The position numbers and the translations under genes are program-made. Positions 1-7,337 of a stretch of DNA of 64,000 nucleotides are shown here, one piece after another (position 1 is the stretch's first letter; each line of letters begins with the position of its first letter). The stretch is from NCBI RefSeq assembly GCF_900176645.1, contig NZ_FXAN01000094.1, positions 62,001 to 126,000 on the forward strand. Reading direction: 5' to 3'. Origin of the DNA: Burkholderia singularis (GTDB lineage: Bacteria > Pseudomonadota > Gammaproteobacteria > Burkholderiales > Burkholderiaceae). The notes under the pieces were generated by a model. That model searched no databases and was not told the DNA's origin. It saw nothing but the letters and a program-made list of their open reading frames with translations.

Positions 1-277
1 GAGCGAGACCCTTGCCGAGATTCGACGGATAGCTGGCAATCCACTTGATGCCGGTGACGTTGATCGAACCGTCGACCGCTGCGGGCAATGCAATGATCCG
101 ATCCGACGGCCGCTGCGGGAAGCGCAGAAAATAGCTGTCCGGATTGATCGTCTGTCCGTCATGATGCGCAAGGTACGCTTGCTCGACCGACGTGATCGCG
201 CGTCGCAACGTCCGGTCCAGAATGCGGCGCACGCTTACGCCTGTTACGACGTGAAACGGCAATGAATCATGTGTCAT
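1..277 (-). CDS. sbnB: SbnB-like dehydrogenase of 2,3-diaminopropionate synthesis, N-terminal part only
   Basis: Only the first 92 codons lie in the window; the rest runs off the left edge. The start is the ATG at 277, preceded by GAGGAG eight bases upstream. The visible protein (MTHDSLPFHVVTG, then SVEQAYLAHHDGQTINPDSYFLRFP and the ITGIKWIASYP-type stretch) looks like the N-terminal domain of the ornithine cyclodeaminase/mu-crystallin family as found in SbnB. In Staphylococcus, SbnB oxidises N-(1-amino-1-carboxyethyl)-glutamate to release L-2,3-diaminopropionate and 2-oxoglutarate. It lies 13 bases after the sbnA stop, as expected for a co-transcribed pair. The NAD-binding domain is not visible, so a plain ornithine cyclodeaminase cannot be excluded from this fragment alone; the sbnA neighbour favours SbnB. 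Confidence 0.72.
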   Translation of the reverse strand, partial: MTHDSLPFHVVTGVSVRRILDRTLRRAITSVEQAYLAHHDGQTINPDSYFLRFPQRPSDRIIALPAAVDGSINVTGIKWIASYPSNLGKGLA

Positions 278-290
278 TGACGCAACTCCT

Positions 291-1322
291 CTACGAATGT
301 GCCAACAGTGAATGAAAAGACGGAATCTGCGAAATATCGCCGTCAAGCGGAGCCGCGCCGAATCGCTCGCGGACCCAGTCGTCGTCATAAACCGTGTCGA
401 GATATCGCTCGCCGAAATCCGGTGAAATGGCAACCACGGTCGCGCCACGCGCGATACGCTCACGCCAGCCGAAGAGCCCGGCCAGCACGGTGCCGGTCGA
501 CGCGCCGACCAGCAGCCCGCGCGTGCGCGCGAGATAGCGGCACATCGCAATCGTGTGCGACTCGGGAATCTGTTCCATCGCAAAGATGCCGTCTGCCTTG
601 AAAATCGGCGGCATCCGGCTCGAGCCCAGCCCCGGCAAATAGCGTTTGCTTGCCGGCTGACCAAACGTCACCGAGCCGATGCTATCGACCGCGACGATCC
701 GGGTGCCGGGCCGGTACGCACGGAAGTAGTCGACGCAGCCCATCAGCGTGCCGGTCGTACCCGCGCCGACGAATAGATAGTCGATTTCCGGAAACGCGTT
801 CGCGATAGACGCAGCGGTCAGGCGCCGATGAATCGCCGCATTCGCGGGATTCGAATATTGATTCAGCCATACGTATCGAGCGTCCCGCGCGAGGCAGTCC
901 TGGACATAGGCAATTCGCGTGCCGAGGTAGCCGCCGTTCGCATCCTTTTGCTCGACCATCACGATGGTCGCCCCATATGCCGCCATGATCTTCTTGTTGT
1001 GCGCAGACGTGTTCGGATCGACCACGCATGTAAAGCGCAAGCCGCGCGATGCACACACCATGCTCAGCGCAACGCCCAGATTTCCGGACGACGATTCGAT
1101 CAATACGGTATCCTGATTGATCAATCCCCGCTCATCCAGACTTTCGAGCAAACCCAACGCGGTCTTTAGCTTGATGGAGCCGGCCAGGTTCAGTCCTTCG
1201 AGCTTCAGATGCACGTCGGCGGAAACGAGGCCCGCCAGCGTCAGGAACGCGCCGTCGTCGACGAATTCGGCCACCGAGGCGCGCGAGCGGCGCGCGACGA
1301 CGTCCATGCTCGCAATCAACAT
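291..1322 (-). CDS. sbnA: SbnA-like 2,3-diaminopropionate synthase (cysteine-synthase fold)
   Basis: A 343-residue fold-type II PLP enzyme. The ATG at 1322 gives MLIASMDVVARRSRASVAEF and overlaps the stop of the upstream hydroxylase gene by seven bases, so translation is probably coupled; a longer upstream reading lies inside that gene. Visible hallmarks are LNLAGSIKLKTA (the lysine after GSI is the expected PLP lysine), ESSSGNLGVAL (substrate loop), VGAGTTGTLMG (phosphate-binding loop) and GLLVGASTGTV near the C-terminus. The GSIK context and the length match SbnA rather than CysK/CysM. The known family reaction joins O-phospho-L-serine and L-glutamate to give N-(1-amino-1-carboxyethyl)-glutamate, the SbnB substrate. 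In this operon it probably supplies L-2,3-diaminopropionate as a building block. Confidence 0.82.
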   Translation of the reverse strand: MLIASMDVVARRSRASVAEFVDDGAFLTLAGLVSADVHLKLEGLNLAGSIKLKTALGLLESLDERGLINQDTVLIESSSGNLGVALSMVCASRGLRFTCVVDPNTSAHNKKIMAAYGATIVMVEQKDANGGYLGTRIAYVQDCLARDARYVWLNQYSNPANAAIHRRLTAASIANAFPEIDYLFVGAGTTGTLMGCVDYFRAYRPGTRIVAVDSIGSVTFGQPASKRYLPGLGSSRMPPIFKADGIFAMEQIPESHTIAMCRYLARTRGLLVGASTGTVLAGLFGWRERIARGATVVAISPDFGERYLDTVYDDDWVRERFGAAPLDGDISQIPSFHSLLAHS

Positions 1323-2623
1323 GATCGCACCTCCTGCGGCTGCTCGTTGGGCTCCAGCAGCGACGCGAGTATCCGCTCGGCCCGCATCGCCATCAGCGAG
1401 AAAGACTGCCCGTCGCCGATACCGTGCGCGCGCTCCGACAAGCCGTTCGCAAAAATTTCGACATCGGCATTTTCCGTCTCGATCCGATAGTCGCGGCCGA
1501 TCGTGATGCCGCCGTCGCCATCGATCGCAAGCCACGGCTGCAACTCGGCAAGCAGGGGTGGAATCAGCGGTTGCTCGTAACCGGTCGCAATGACGATCGC
1601 GTCCACGTTCAACCATGTCACGCTGCCGTTGAACACATCACGCACCGCCACGCGATAAGCCGCGCCATCCCGCTTGATCTCGATTGCCTCCTGAAACACC
1701 TGCACATTCAGGCGCTCGCGTCCCGCCAGTTGGTCTTCGTAGACCAGCGAATACAGCGCGAGACTTTCGTCGGGGTCGATACCCGAGTAGTTGGTCGCCT
1801 TCACTTCGGCGAGCAGACGTCGCCGCGCGTCGGGCTCGAGATCGTGGAAGTAATCGACGCGCTCCGGTGAAAACGCCAGATTCGGGAAATGGCCAAGCTG
1901 CGTGATCTTGAAGCCGCTCGACCGATGCAGCGACTCGATCAAGGCGTCCGGATGACGGCGCAGCAGATCGGCAATGGCCTCACTCGCGCTCTGCCCCGAG
2001 CCGACGACCAGCCAGCGCTTACAGTCGGCAAGCGCAGGCGCGGCGACGGCGCTTAAATACTGGGCGGTATGAAACACCCGTTCACCGAGATGCGCGCGAA
2101 AGACTTCCGGCACACGCGGATGACTGCCGTTCGCGAGCACCAGCCGCCGGGTGCGCCGCACGCCCTTGGACGTCACGACCTGCAAGCCGGTGAGGCGGCC
2201 GTCGGCGGTCTGCGGCAGAATCTGGCGAACCGGTTCGTCGTAAGCCACGTATTGGCTCAACTGCCCCGCCACCCAGCTTACGTAGTCGGACCACTCGAAC
2301 CGGCTCGCAGGCCGCCCGAGTTGGCTGAACCGGTACAAGCGGCCGTTCTCCTTCAAATACATCGCAAACGAATAACGGCTGCGCGGATCGCGCGGCGTGA
2401 CGAGATCGCGCAGCGGATGGTGGTTGATGTCGGTGCCGGGCAGCAACAGCTCGGGCTGCCACTGCGTGCTCGACGCGCGTTCGAGAAACGTGACGGCCTC
2501 GTAAGGCGGCCTGCCGTTCGCTTCGCTCCAATCGGCGATCGCGCACGCGAGCGCGATCGCGGCAGGGCCGAAACCCACGCAGATCAGATCTGAATCAAAT
2601 GCACTCGGTAGATCTCTCTTCAT
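1316..2623 (-). CDS. L-lysine/L-ornithine N-monooxygenase (SidA/IucD/PvdA family)
   Basis: FAD- and NADPH-dependent N-hydroxylase of a terminal side-chain amine. I take the ATG at 2623 (MKRDLPSAFDSDLICVGFGPA) because GAGGA sits seven bases upstream; a start at 2647 would run into the preceding gene. The product is 435 residues, normal for the family. Visible motifs are the FAD loop GFGPAAIALA, the LLLPGTDINHHPLRDLVTPRDPRSRYSFAMYL stretch typical of PvdA/IucD, the NADPH loop VVGSGQSASEA, and IVIATGYEQP near the C-terminus. In siderophore clusters such enzymes feed hydroxamates. Here no acylase or siderophore synthetase is visible and the neighbours match hydrazine-forming clusters, so the likely product is N-hydroxylysine (or N-hydroxyornithine) for N-N coupling. 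Lys versus Orn preference cannot be read from the sequence. Confidence 0.88.
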   Translation of the reverse strand: MKRDLPSAFDSDLICVGFGPAAIALACAIADWSEANGRPPYEAVTFLERASSTQWQPELLLPGTDINHHPLRDLVTPRDPRSRYSFAMYLKENGRLYRFSQLGRPASRFEWSDYVSWVAGQLSQYVAYDEPVRQILPQTADGRLTGLQVVTSKGVRRTRRLVLANGSHPRVPEVFRAHLGERVFHTAQYLSAVAAPALADCKRWLVVGSGQSASEAIADLLRRHPDALIESLHRSSGFKITQLGHFPNLAFSPERVDYFHDLEPDARRRLLAEVKATNYSGIDPDESLALYSLVYEDQLAGRERLNVQVFQEAIEIKRDGAAYRVAVRDVFNGSVTWLNVDAIVIATGYEQPLIPPLLAELQPWLAIDGDGGITIGRDYRIETENADVEIFANGLSERAHGIGDGQSFSLMAMRAERILASLLEPNEQPQEVRSC

Positions 2624-2633
2624 TACAGGTTCC

Positions 2634-3623
2634 TCATATTGACTCATTGGATGCGCCTGCTTCGATCACCTGCTCGAGCATCAAACGCCCGGATTTCAGC
2701 GACCAGATCGCATGCGCGGTATCGCGGTTTTGCCGCGCCGAAAACCGGACGCGCGCGACCGGGGTATCGAAGCTCATGTCACCGATGCGTTGCGGATCGA
2801 CGCCCGGTCCGGCCGCCAGCTGCGCGGCGATATGCAATGCGGCAAACGTCTCCAGCGCGTTGACGCCGGGGTTTTCCGCATACCAGCGGACGTAGCTGCG
2901 CGCGAATGCCTCGCCGCGCGCCAACGCATAAGCGGGTGCGAAACCGACGATGCGCACGTGCGCGGCGTCTCCGATCCGCTCGGCCAAGCTCGCCGAAGCA
3001 GCGTCGTCGGTCAGGAAGATCGGCTCCGTGCAGCCCGCGTCGCGCCGCTTCAGCACATAGTCGGCGCTCGCCTGCGCACTGCCGACGAAGACCGAGCACG
3101 TCCCAGGCGAAGCGTCGCCGTCGTTCAATACGGCAATGCCATGCAACGACGCCGCATCCGCGATATCGGCCGCGAGTTGTTGCCCGTGACGGGTCGGCTC
3201 GCAAGCAACGCGCAACCGTCGCCACCCGTTCGACGCAAGATGCGCGACGAGCCGGCTCGCCAGCACGCAATCGGGCGCGCACAGGCGCAGCACGGGCGAG
3301 CCGTTGGCGGTCAGCGAACTGGCCGTTGCGGTCGGCAGCAGCAGTAACGTTCCGGATTGCGCGTAGCGCGACACGACAGCCTGCGCCGCATCCGATGACA
3401 TATGACCGATGACGATGCGCGCGCCGGCCCGCTCGAATTGCTCGGCCGCGCGCAATGCCCCTTCGCGCGTGCCGAGGTCGTCGGCAAACACGAAGCGCAA
3501 CGCGGCGATTCGCGGATACTCGTTTCTCGCCAGCGCGAGCGTGCGAAAGAACGTGCGTGCATGCGGAGCGGCCTGCAAGTCGTAGCGGATGGCCACGCCG
3601 ATCGTCGGCGAAACACGCTTCAT
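2634..3623 (-). CDS. LivJ-type ligand-binding protein, apparently without signal peptide
   Basis: 329 residues with the periplasmic binding protein type-1 fold (branched-chain amino acid/LivJ family). IGVAIRYDLQ at the N-terminus, ADDLGTREGALRAAEQFERAGARIVIGHMSSDAAQAV and GTLLLLPTATASSL correspond to the family's first lobe and hinge, and the C-terminal half carries the second lobe. The ATG at 3623 directly abuts the oxidase stop and the coding sequence begins at once with the first beta strand, so no export signal is visible. No permease or ATPase genes lie beside it. It may be a cytosolic sensor or substrate/product binder, or an enzyme partner. Its place between the DAO-like and hydroxylase genes of a co-directional operon implies a role in the pathway, but the function is not known. 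Confidence 0.68.
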   Translation of the reverse strand: MKRVSPTIGVAIRYDLQAAPHARTFFRTLALARNEYPRIAALRFVFADDLGTREGALRAAEQFERAGARIVIGHMSSDAAQAVVSRYAQSGTLLLLPTATASSLTANGSPVLRLCAPDCVLASRLVAHLASNGWRRLRVACEPTRHGQQLAADIADAASLHGIAVLNDGDASPGTCSVFVGSAQASADYVLKRRDAGCTEPIFLTDDAASASLAERIGDAAHVRIVGFAPAYALARGEAFARSYVRWYAENPGVNALETFAALHIAAQLAAGPGVDPQRIGDMSFDTPVARVRFSARQNRDTAHAIWSLKSGRLMLEQVIEAGASNESI

Positions 3624-4781
3624 CTAGACGCCCTCCGCCTGGCCGATCACGCGGATTGCCGAAAAACGGTCCGGCGCGAAAGGCACGAGCAAATCGGGCG
3701 TCGCCGAGACCCCATTGCGAAGCCGCTGTGCAATCTGCTGCGCGATAAGCTGTGACAGCGGCGATGCGAGCTTGTAACCGATTCCGTTCATCGCCGTGGC
3801 CGCATAGCGCGTCGCCGCGGCGTCGACGAATCCGACGATCGGTCTTCCGTCAGGCGAGTAGCAATCGTGCCCACGCAGGATGTCGATCACCGGGCCGCGC
3901 TCCCGCACGCCGGTCATGACGCTCAACCGATGCAGCGCGTCTTTCTTGATCGCATCGCCGAATCGCCATTGGAGCTGCTCGGGCAGGCGCGCGCCCTCCC
4001 GGACGCGCGAGCCGGCATGAATCAAACCGCCGCTCAGCGGCACCGCATAGCTGTCCGCGATCGCATCGATCACAGGCAGCTCGAGCGGTTTCGACGCCGC
4101 CACCCGCATCAGCGGAATCGAGCGCGCGGTCAACGGCAGATCGCCCAGCAACGAAGCCGACGATGCACCGCATGCAATCACCGCGACACGGGCAAACAGC
4201 GTCGCGCCGTCAGTCTCCACGCACACACTGTCGCTGCTCGAGTGAACGCTGCTGACGCCGAGGTTTTCGAGCAGCACGCCGTGATCCTTGACGTAGTTCG
4301 CAAGCCCTCCCGCAGCTGCCCGAACATTGCCGATTCCCGCATTCGGTTCATACAGCACGGCCTCGTCCGAACGTGGCTGCGGAAACGACGAGATCGCAGC
4401 CACTTCGCTTCGCGTCAGCAGTCGCATCGGATATTCCGCGCTCGCATGCGCCGCAATACAGCGGCGCAGCGACAGATCGGACTCGTTCAGGCCGAGATAC
4501 AGCATGCCGGTCTTGCGGCGGGTCGCGGCGATCGTGCGCGTGACGACCGAATCGGCGCACCGGAATTCATGGGCCGCGAGCGAAGAGATAGCCGGATCGC
4601 GGTCGTAGATGCGCGAAATACCGCCGGAGTATCGGCTCGCGCCGTGGTTACCGGCACTGCCTTCATCGATCAGCGCGGTGTGAATGCCTTGCTCGACCAA
4701 TGCGGCGGCGATGGCCGAACCGATGATGCCGGCCCCGAGCACGGCGGCTTCCACGCGCAACATGACGTCGTTCGCTTGCAA
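3624..4781 (-). CDS. DAO-family FAD-dependent oxidoreductase of the hydrazine cassette
   Basis: 385 residues of the glycine oxidase/D-amino-acid oxidase family. The N-terminus VEAAVLGAGIIGSAIAAALVEQG is a dinucleotide-binding GxGxxG fold and the C-terminus carries SPDGRPIVGF and MNGIGYKLASPLSQLIAQQIA, the usual FAD-closing segments. I choose the TTG at 4781 because GAGGA stands seven bases before it; an ATG at 4763 is the alternative. In the s56-p1 pathway a homologous flavoprotein (Spb39) cleaves the coupled lysine-hydrazine intermediate oxidatively to release a hydrazino acid. The same role is inferred here from the neighbouring hydroxylase, MetRS-like and cupin genes. The substrate cannot be deduced from the sequence. 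Confidence 0.78.
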   Translation of the reverse strand: MQANDVMLRVEAAVLGAGIIGSAIAAALVEQGIHTALIDEGSAGNHGASRYSGGISRIYDRDPAISSLAAHEFRCADSVVTRTIAATRRKTGMLYLGLNESDLSLRRCIAAHASAEYPMRLLTRSEVAAISSFPQPRSDEAVLYEPNAGIGNVRAAAGGLANYVKDHGVLLENLGVSSVHSSSDSVCVETDGATLFARVAVIACGASSASLLGDLPLTARSIPLMRVAASKPLELPVIDAIADSYAVPLSGGLIHAGSRVREGARLPEQLQWRFGDAIKKDALHRLSVMTGVRERGPVIDILRGHDCYSPDGRPIVGFVDAAATRYAATAMNGIGYKLASPLSQLIAQQIAQRLRNGVSATPDLLVPFAPDRFSAIRVIGQAEGV

Positions 4782-4803
4782 TTGGCGGTCCTCGTTCAGG
4801 CTG

Positions 4804-6309
4804 TCAGATCGAATATTCGGCGGCCGTGCCGTTCACCAGATAGGCGGTTGCATCACGCTCGCCAACCCCATAGGCATCGAAAACCCGCGCGGCAAACTTC
4901 GGCATCAGCGGCTTGCCGAACGCGGCAATCGCGACGATCAAGTCGATGTCCAGACGCTGCGCCGCATGCCGCTCGCGCGCGACGGCAATCAAATCCAGCA
5001 CGACGTGAGCGAGTTGCCGCATCGAGAAACGCTCGGACGATGTCGCACTCAGCCAGCGCTGCCGGAATCCGGCGATCAGCAACGCGACGTCCTGGGGCGC
5101 GCTTGGCGTCCACGGCTCGGTCGCGCGCTCGAACGGCAGCGGCAGCGTCTCGAGAAATTCCGTGAATACGGATTGCCGCCAATCGCGAAAGCCCTGCCGG
5201 CTGAAATCGCCCTCGCCCTCCTCCGGCGAGATCGACGCGAGGTAGAGCCGCGCACTGTCCGAGCACGATTCGGCGACCAGATCGCGCATCCAGATCGCGT
5301 GATTACGGCTCGTCGACAAGTTCAGGCCGTCGAGCGTCAGAAATTGGTTCGGATAGAAGTGCTGACGAATCCGCAATTCCGGCATATTCGCAAGCAGCGT
5401 CGGATAGACGATCGCGTGGCTGAATGCGCAGTCGAAACCGAGAAAATGCACGAGACGGCTGTCGTCCGAATGCCAGTACCGCTCGAACAAACCGGGGTCG
5501 TGTTGACGAACTTCCGCGTATTCGCGAAATGCCGCCATGTATCCGGCCAGCCCCATGAACCACGTGTGAACGCGCCGGCTACCGTCGGCCGCCAAGTCGA
5601 GGCCGCCATCCTCCGGACGTGTCACGCCCCAGTCGTGCAGCTTCGTGTCGATCGTGTCCGCGATCCAATCGCCCATTGGGCGGCGCAACGGCATCTGCCG
5701 GAACGTCGAGCGCAACAGCGACTGGAATTTCGGCAAGCGCAAAAAGACGCGCTCGACGGGCCGCCACGTGTGCCGGCCGCCGCAGAGCTTGCAACGGAAG
5801 TTGGCCATCTGCTTCGAATCGGGCTCTTGCGCACAACCTTCGCATTGGCTCGCATCCGAATCCGCGCCGCAGTAGTTGCAATTGCCGCGCCCGAATGCTT
5901 CGTATCCCCAAACATTGCACGACGGACAATAGGGTTCGTCCGAAATCCTGATGTCGAACGCCTGCTTGTCTTGCGCCGCCCGATAGACGCGACGCACGGC
6001 TTCGGCGAAATACGCGTTCTCATAGGGCTGGTGCCAATGGTCGATCTGCACGTCCGCAGCCGCCAGAGTCGCGTTGATCTTCTCGGTATTGGCACGCGCC
6101 AGCGCGACCGGGTCGGTTGCCAACTCGCGGCCCTTGCGCAGCATGTACGACTGATAGTCGTCCGAATACGAGATCAGCACGCACTCGTGCCCGCGTTGAC
6201 GCTGCGCCCTCGCAAATACGTCGGCGGCCAGGAACGGGCCGGCGAGATGGCCGATGTGCAGATCGCCGTTCGGCGTCGGCGGCGTGATGGTAACGACGAA
6301 TTTAGTCAT
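4804..6309 (-). CDS. Stand-alone methionyl-tRNA-synthetase-like ligase, probable hydrazine synthetase subunit
   Basis: 501-residue class I synthetase fold related to MetRS. The N-terminus TITPPTPNGDLHIGHLAGP carries the HIGH signature at residues 18-21. Four CxxC knuckles (C128/C131, C144/C147, C156/C159, C173/C176) form the MetRS-type zinc inserts. The usual KMSKS loop is replaced by LNLSTSRN at about residues 329-336, so the catalytic lysines are altered. The C-terminal part is shorter than in true MetRS. It is therefore unlikely to be a housekeeping synthetase. Spb40 of s56-p1 fuses a cupin with a MetRS-like domain and joins N6-hydroxylysine to glycine; here the equivalent cupin is a separate gene overlapping this one by eight bases. 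Predicted role: ATP-dependent activation of an amino acid and its transfer to the N-hydroxy group. Confidence 0.82.
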   Translation of the reverse strand: MTKFVVTITPPTPNGDLHIGHLAGPFLAADVFARAQRQRGHECVLISYSDDYQSYMLRKGRELATDPVALARANTEKINATLAAADVQIDHWHQPYENAYFAEAVRRVYRAAQDKQAFDIRISDEPYCPSCNVWGYEAFGRGNCNYCGADSDASQCEGCAQEPDSKQMANFRCKLCGGRHTWRPVERVFLRLPKFQSLLRSTFRQMPLRRPMGDWIADTIDTKLHDWGVTRPEDGGLDLAADGSRRVHTWFMGLAGYMAAFREYAEVRQHDPGLFERYWHSDDSRLVHFLGFDCAFSHAIVYPTLLANMPELRIRQHFYPNQFLTLDGLNLSTSRNHAIWMRDLVAESCSDSARLYLASISPEEGEGDFSRQGFRDWRQSVFTEFLETLPLPFERATEPWTPSAPQDVALLIAGFRQRWLSATSSERFSMRQLAHVVLDLIAVARERHAAQRLDIDLIVAIAAFGKPLMPKFAARVFDAYGVGERDATAYLVNGTAAEYSI

Positions 6310-6703
6310 TCAGGCACCCCGTCTCGTCATTGAGTTCGTTCATATAGCGCTTGACATGCGCTTCGTCCCACCAGATCACGTAAAAATGAAAGTCTTCGTC
6401 CGAATCGTTGATCACGTAATGGTTCGTGTGCTTAGGAATCACGACGATGTCGCCCATCTCGAACGGATAGGTCGTCTCGCCGATCACTACGGAACCCTTA
6501 CCCTTGATCGCGATGAACAATTCCTGGTCGATCTGCGTGTGCGGCTCGCTGACCGTATGGGGACGCACGACGCACCAACCGCCGCCGAACGGCATCGAAT
6601 ATCCGTCCCACGGCAGCAGGCGCTGGCCGTCGAGCCCGTATTCGTGCACCAGCGCGTGCCATCTGATTTTTCGATAAAGATCGAATTTCGGCATGATGTT
6701 CAT
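6302..6703 (-). CDS. Small cupin, probable N-N bond-forming partner of the MetRS-like protein
   Basis: About 133 residues of single-domain cupin. Starts at 6703 (MNIMPKFDLY) or 6694 (MPKFDLY) are both possible; a GGTGG purine run lies nine bases before the second. The first cupin motif reads RPHTVSEPHTQIDQELFIAIKGKGSVVIG and the second reads FEMGDIVVIPKHTNHYVIND. Histidines and the glutamate suitable for metal binding are present, but the first motif departs from the standard HxH spacing. It is the first gene of the operon and overlaps the MetRS-like gene. In fused hydrazine synthetases the cupin domain rearranges the O-aminoacyl hydroxylamine to the hydrazine; the split arrangement here suggests a two-subunit enzyme. 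Confidence 0.76.
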   Translation of the reverse strand: MNIMPKFDLYRKIRWHALVHEYGLDGQRLLPWDGYSMPFGGGWCVVRPHTVSEPHTQIDQELFIAIKGKGSVVIGETTYPFEMGDIVVIPKHTNHYVINDSDEDFHFYVIWWDEAHVKRYMNELNDETGCLND

Positions 6704-6787
6704 CCACCCTATTTGTGTTGAAGATGAGCTGCCGATTCTGAGCGGGCGCCTTTGCGCGAACAACCGATTGCGCTAATAACTCATTTC

Positions 6788-6809
6788 CAAGCATTAATGG
6801 AAATGCTTG
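6788..6809. promoter_or_regulatory. Perfect inverted repeat upstream of the hydrazine operon
   Basis: CAAGCATT, six bases, then AATGCTTG: a perfect dyad of 8-bp arms about 85-105 bases before the cupin start, in a stretch that is AT-rich for this genome. Its size and spacing fit a dimeric activator or repressor site, for example for the LysR gene at 7338-8237. The assignment to that regulator is inference. Confidence 0.5.
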
Positions 6810-7010
6810 ATATGCCGGTTTTAATCGTGGGAATATGCAGGCACGGCCCGATTTGGCATGCTTATCACGCGTGGGCAAACCCGTTTTGTGCAGGGCGAAA
6901 ACCTGCTATGCTGCCCATCGCCTCAACGCCACATCCGAGCCCGGTGATGCGTTACCCGGATCGCCAGGCACGCACGTTTTTTCACCACCTCGATAACAAA
7001 GGAGAAGCCG

Positions 7011-7256
7011 ATGCTGGAACTCAGACCGGGATGTGAATGCTGCGACAAGGATCTGCCGCCGGATGCCGATGCGCGGATCTGTTCTTTCGAGTGTACGTTT
7101 TGCGCGGACTGCGCAACCAACGTACTGAAAGGCAAATGCCCGAACTGCGGTGGCGAATTGGTGGCCCGGCCGCGCCGCCCGGCGAACAAGCTGGCGAACA
7201 ATCCGCCGTCGACCAAGCGGGTGTTCAATCCAGCGTGCGCTCAGCAGCAGCCTTGA
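7011..7256 (+). CDS. DUF1272 zinc-knuckle small protein
   Basis: 81 residues preceded by AAGGAG seven bases before the ATG. The sequence MLELRPGCECCDKDLPPDADARICSFECTFC, then CADCATNVLKGKCPNCGGEL, has several paired cysteines and matches the DUF1272 family, small cysteine-rich proteins expected to bind zinc. No function is established for the family. The C-terminal tail is basic and proline-rich. It is transcribed away from the hydrazine operon and converges on the LysR gene; whether it belongs to the same regulon is unclear. Confidence 0.82.
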   Translation: MLELRPGCECCDKDLPPDADARICSFECTFCADCATNVLKGKCPNCGGELVARPRRPANKLANNPPSTKRVFNPACAQQQP

Positions 7257-7337
7257 GCGCACGCTTCGGTCAAGCTCCCGCGCGATGAGCCGCACGCATG
7301 CCCATGCAGCGGCTGCGGCGGCGAAACCGCACCGCGC

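Noticed and set aside
1316..2623. A classical hydroxamate siderophore cluster
   Set aside because: The N-hydroxylase alone would fit, but no acylase, synthetase or receptor is adjacent and the MetRS-like, cupin and DAO-like genes point to hydrazine formation instead. A siderophore remains possible if genes left of the window show it.
4684..6333. A plus-strand gene opposite the MetRS-like gene
   Set aside because: Translation is Arg-rich without motifs, while the minus strand has HIGH, zinc knuckles and overlaps its operon neighbours.
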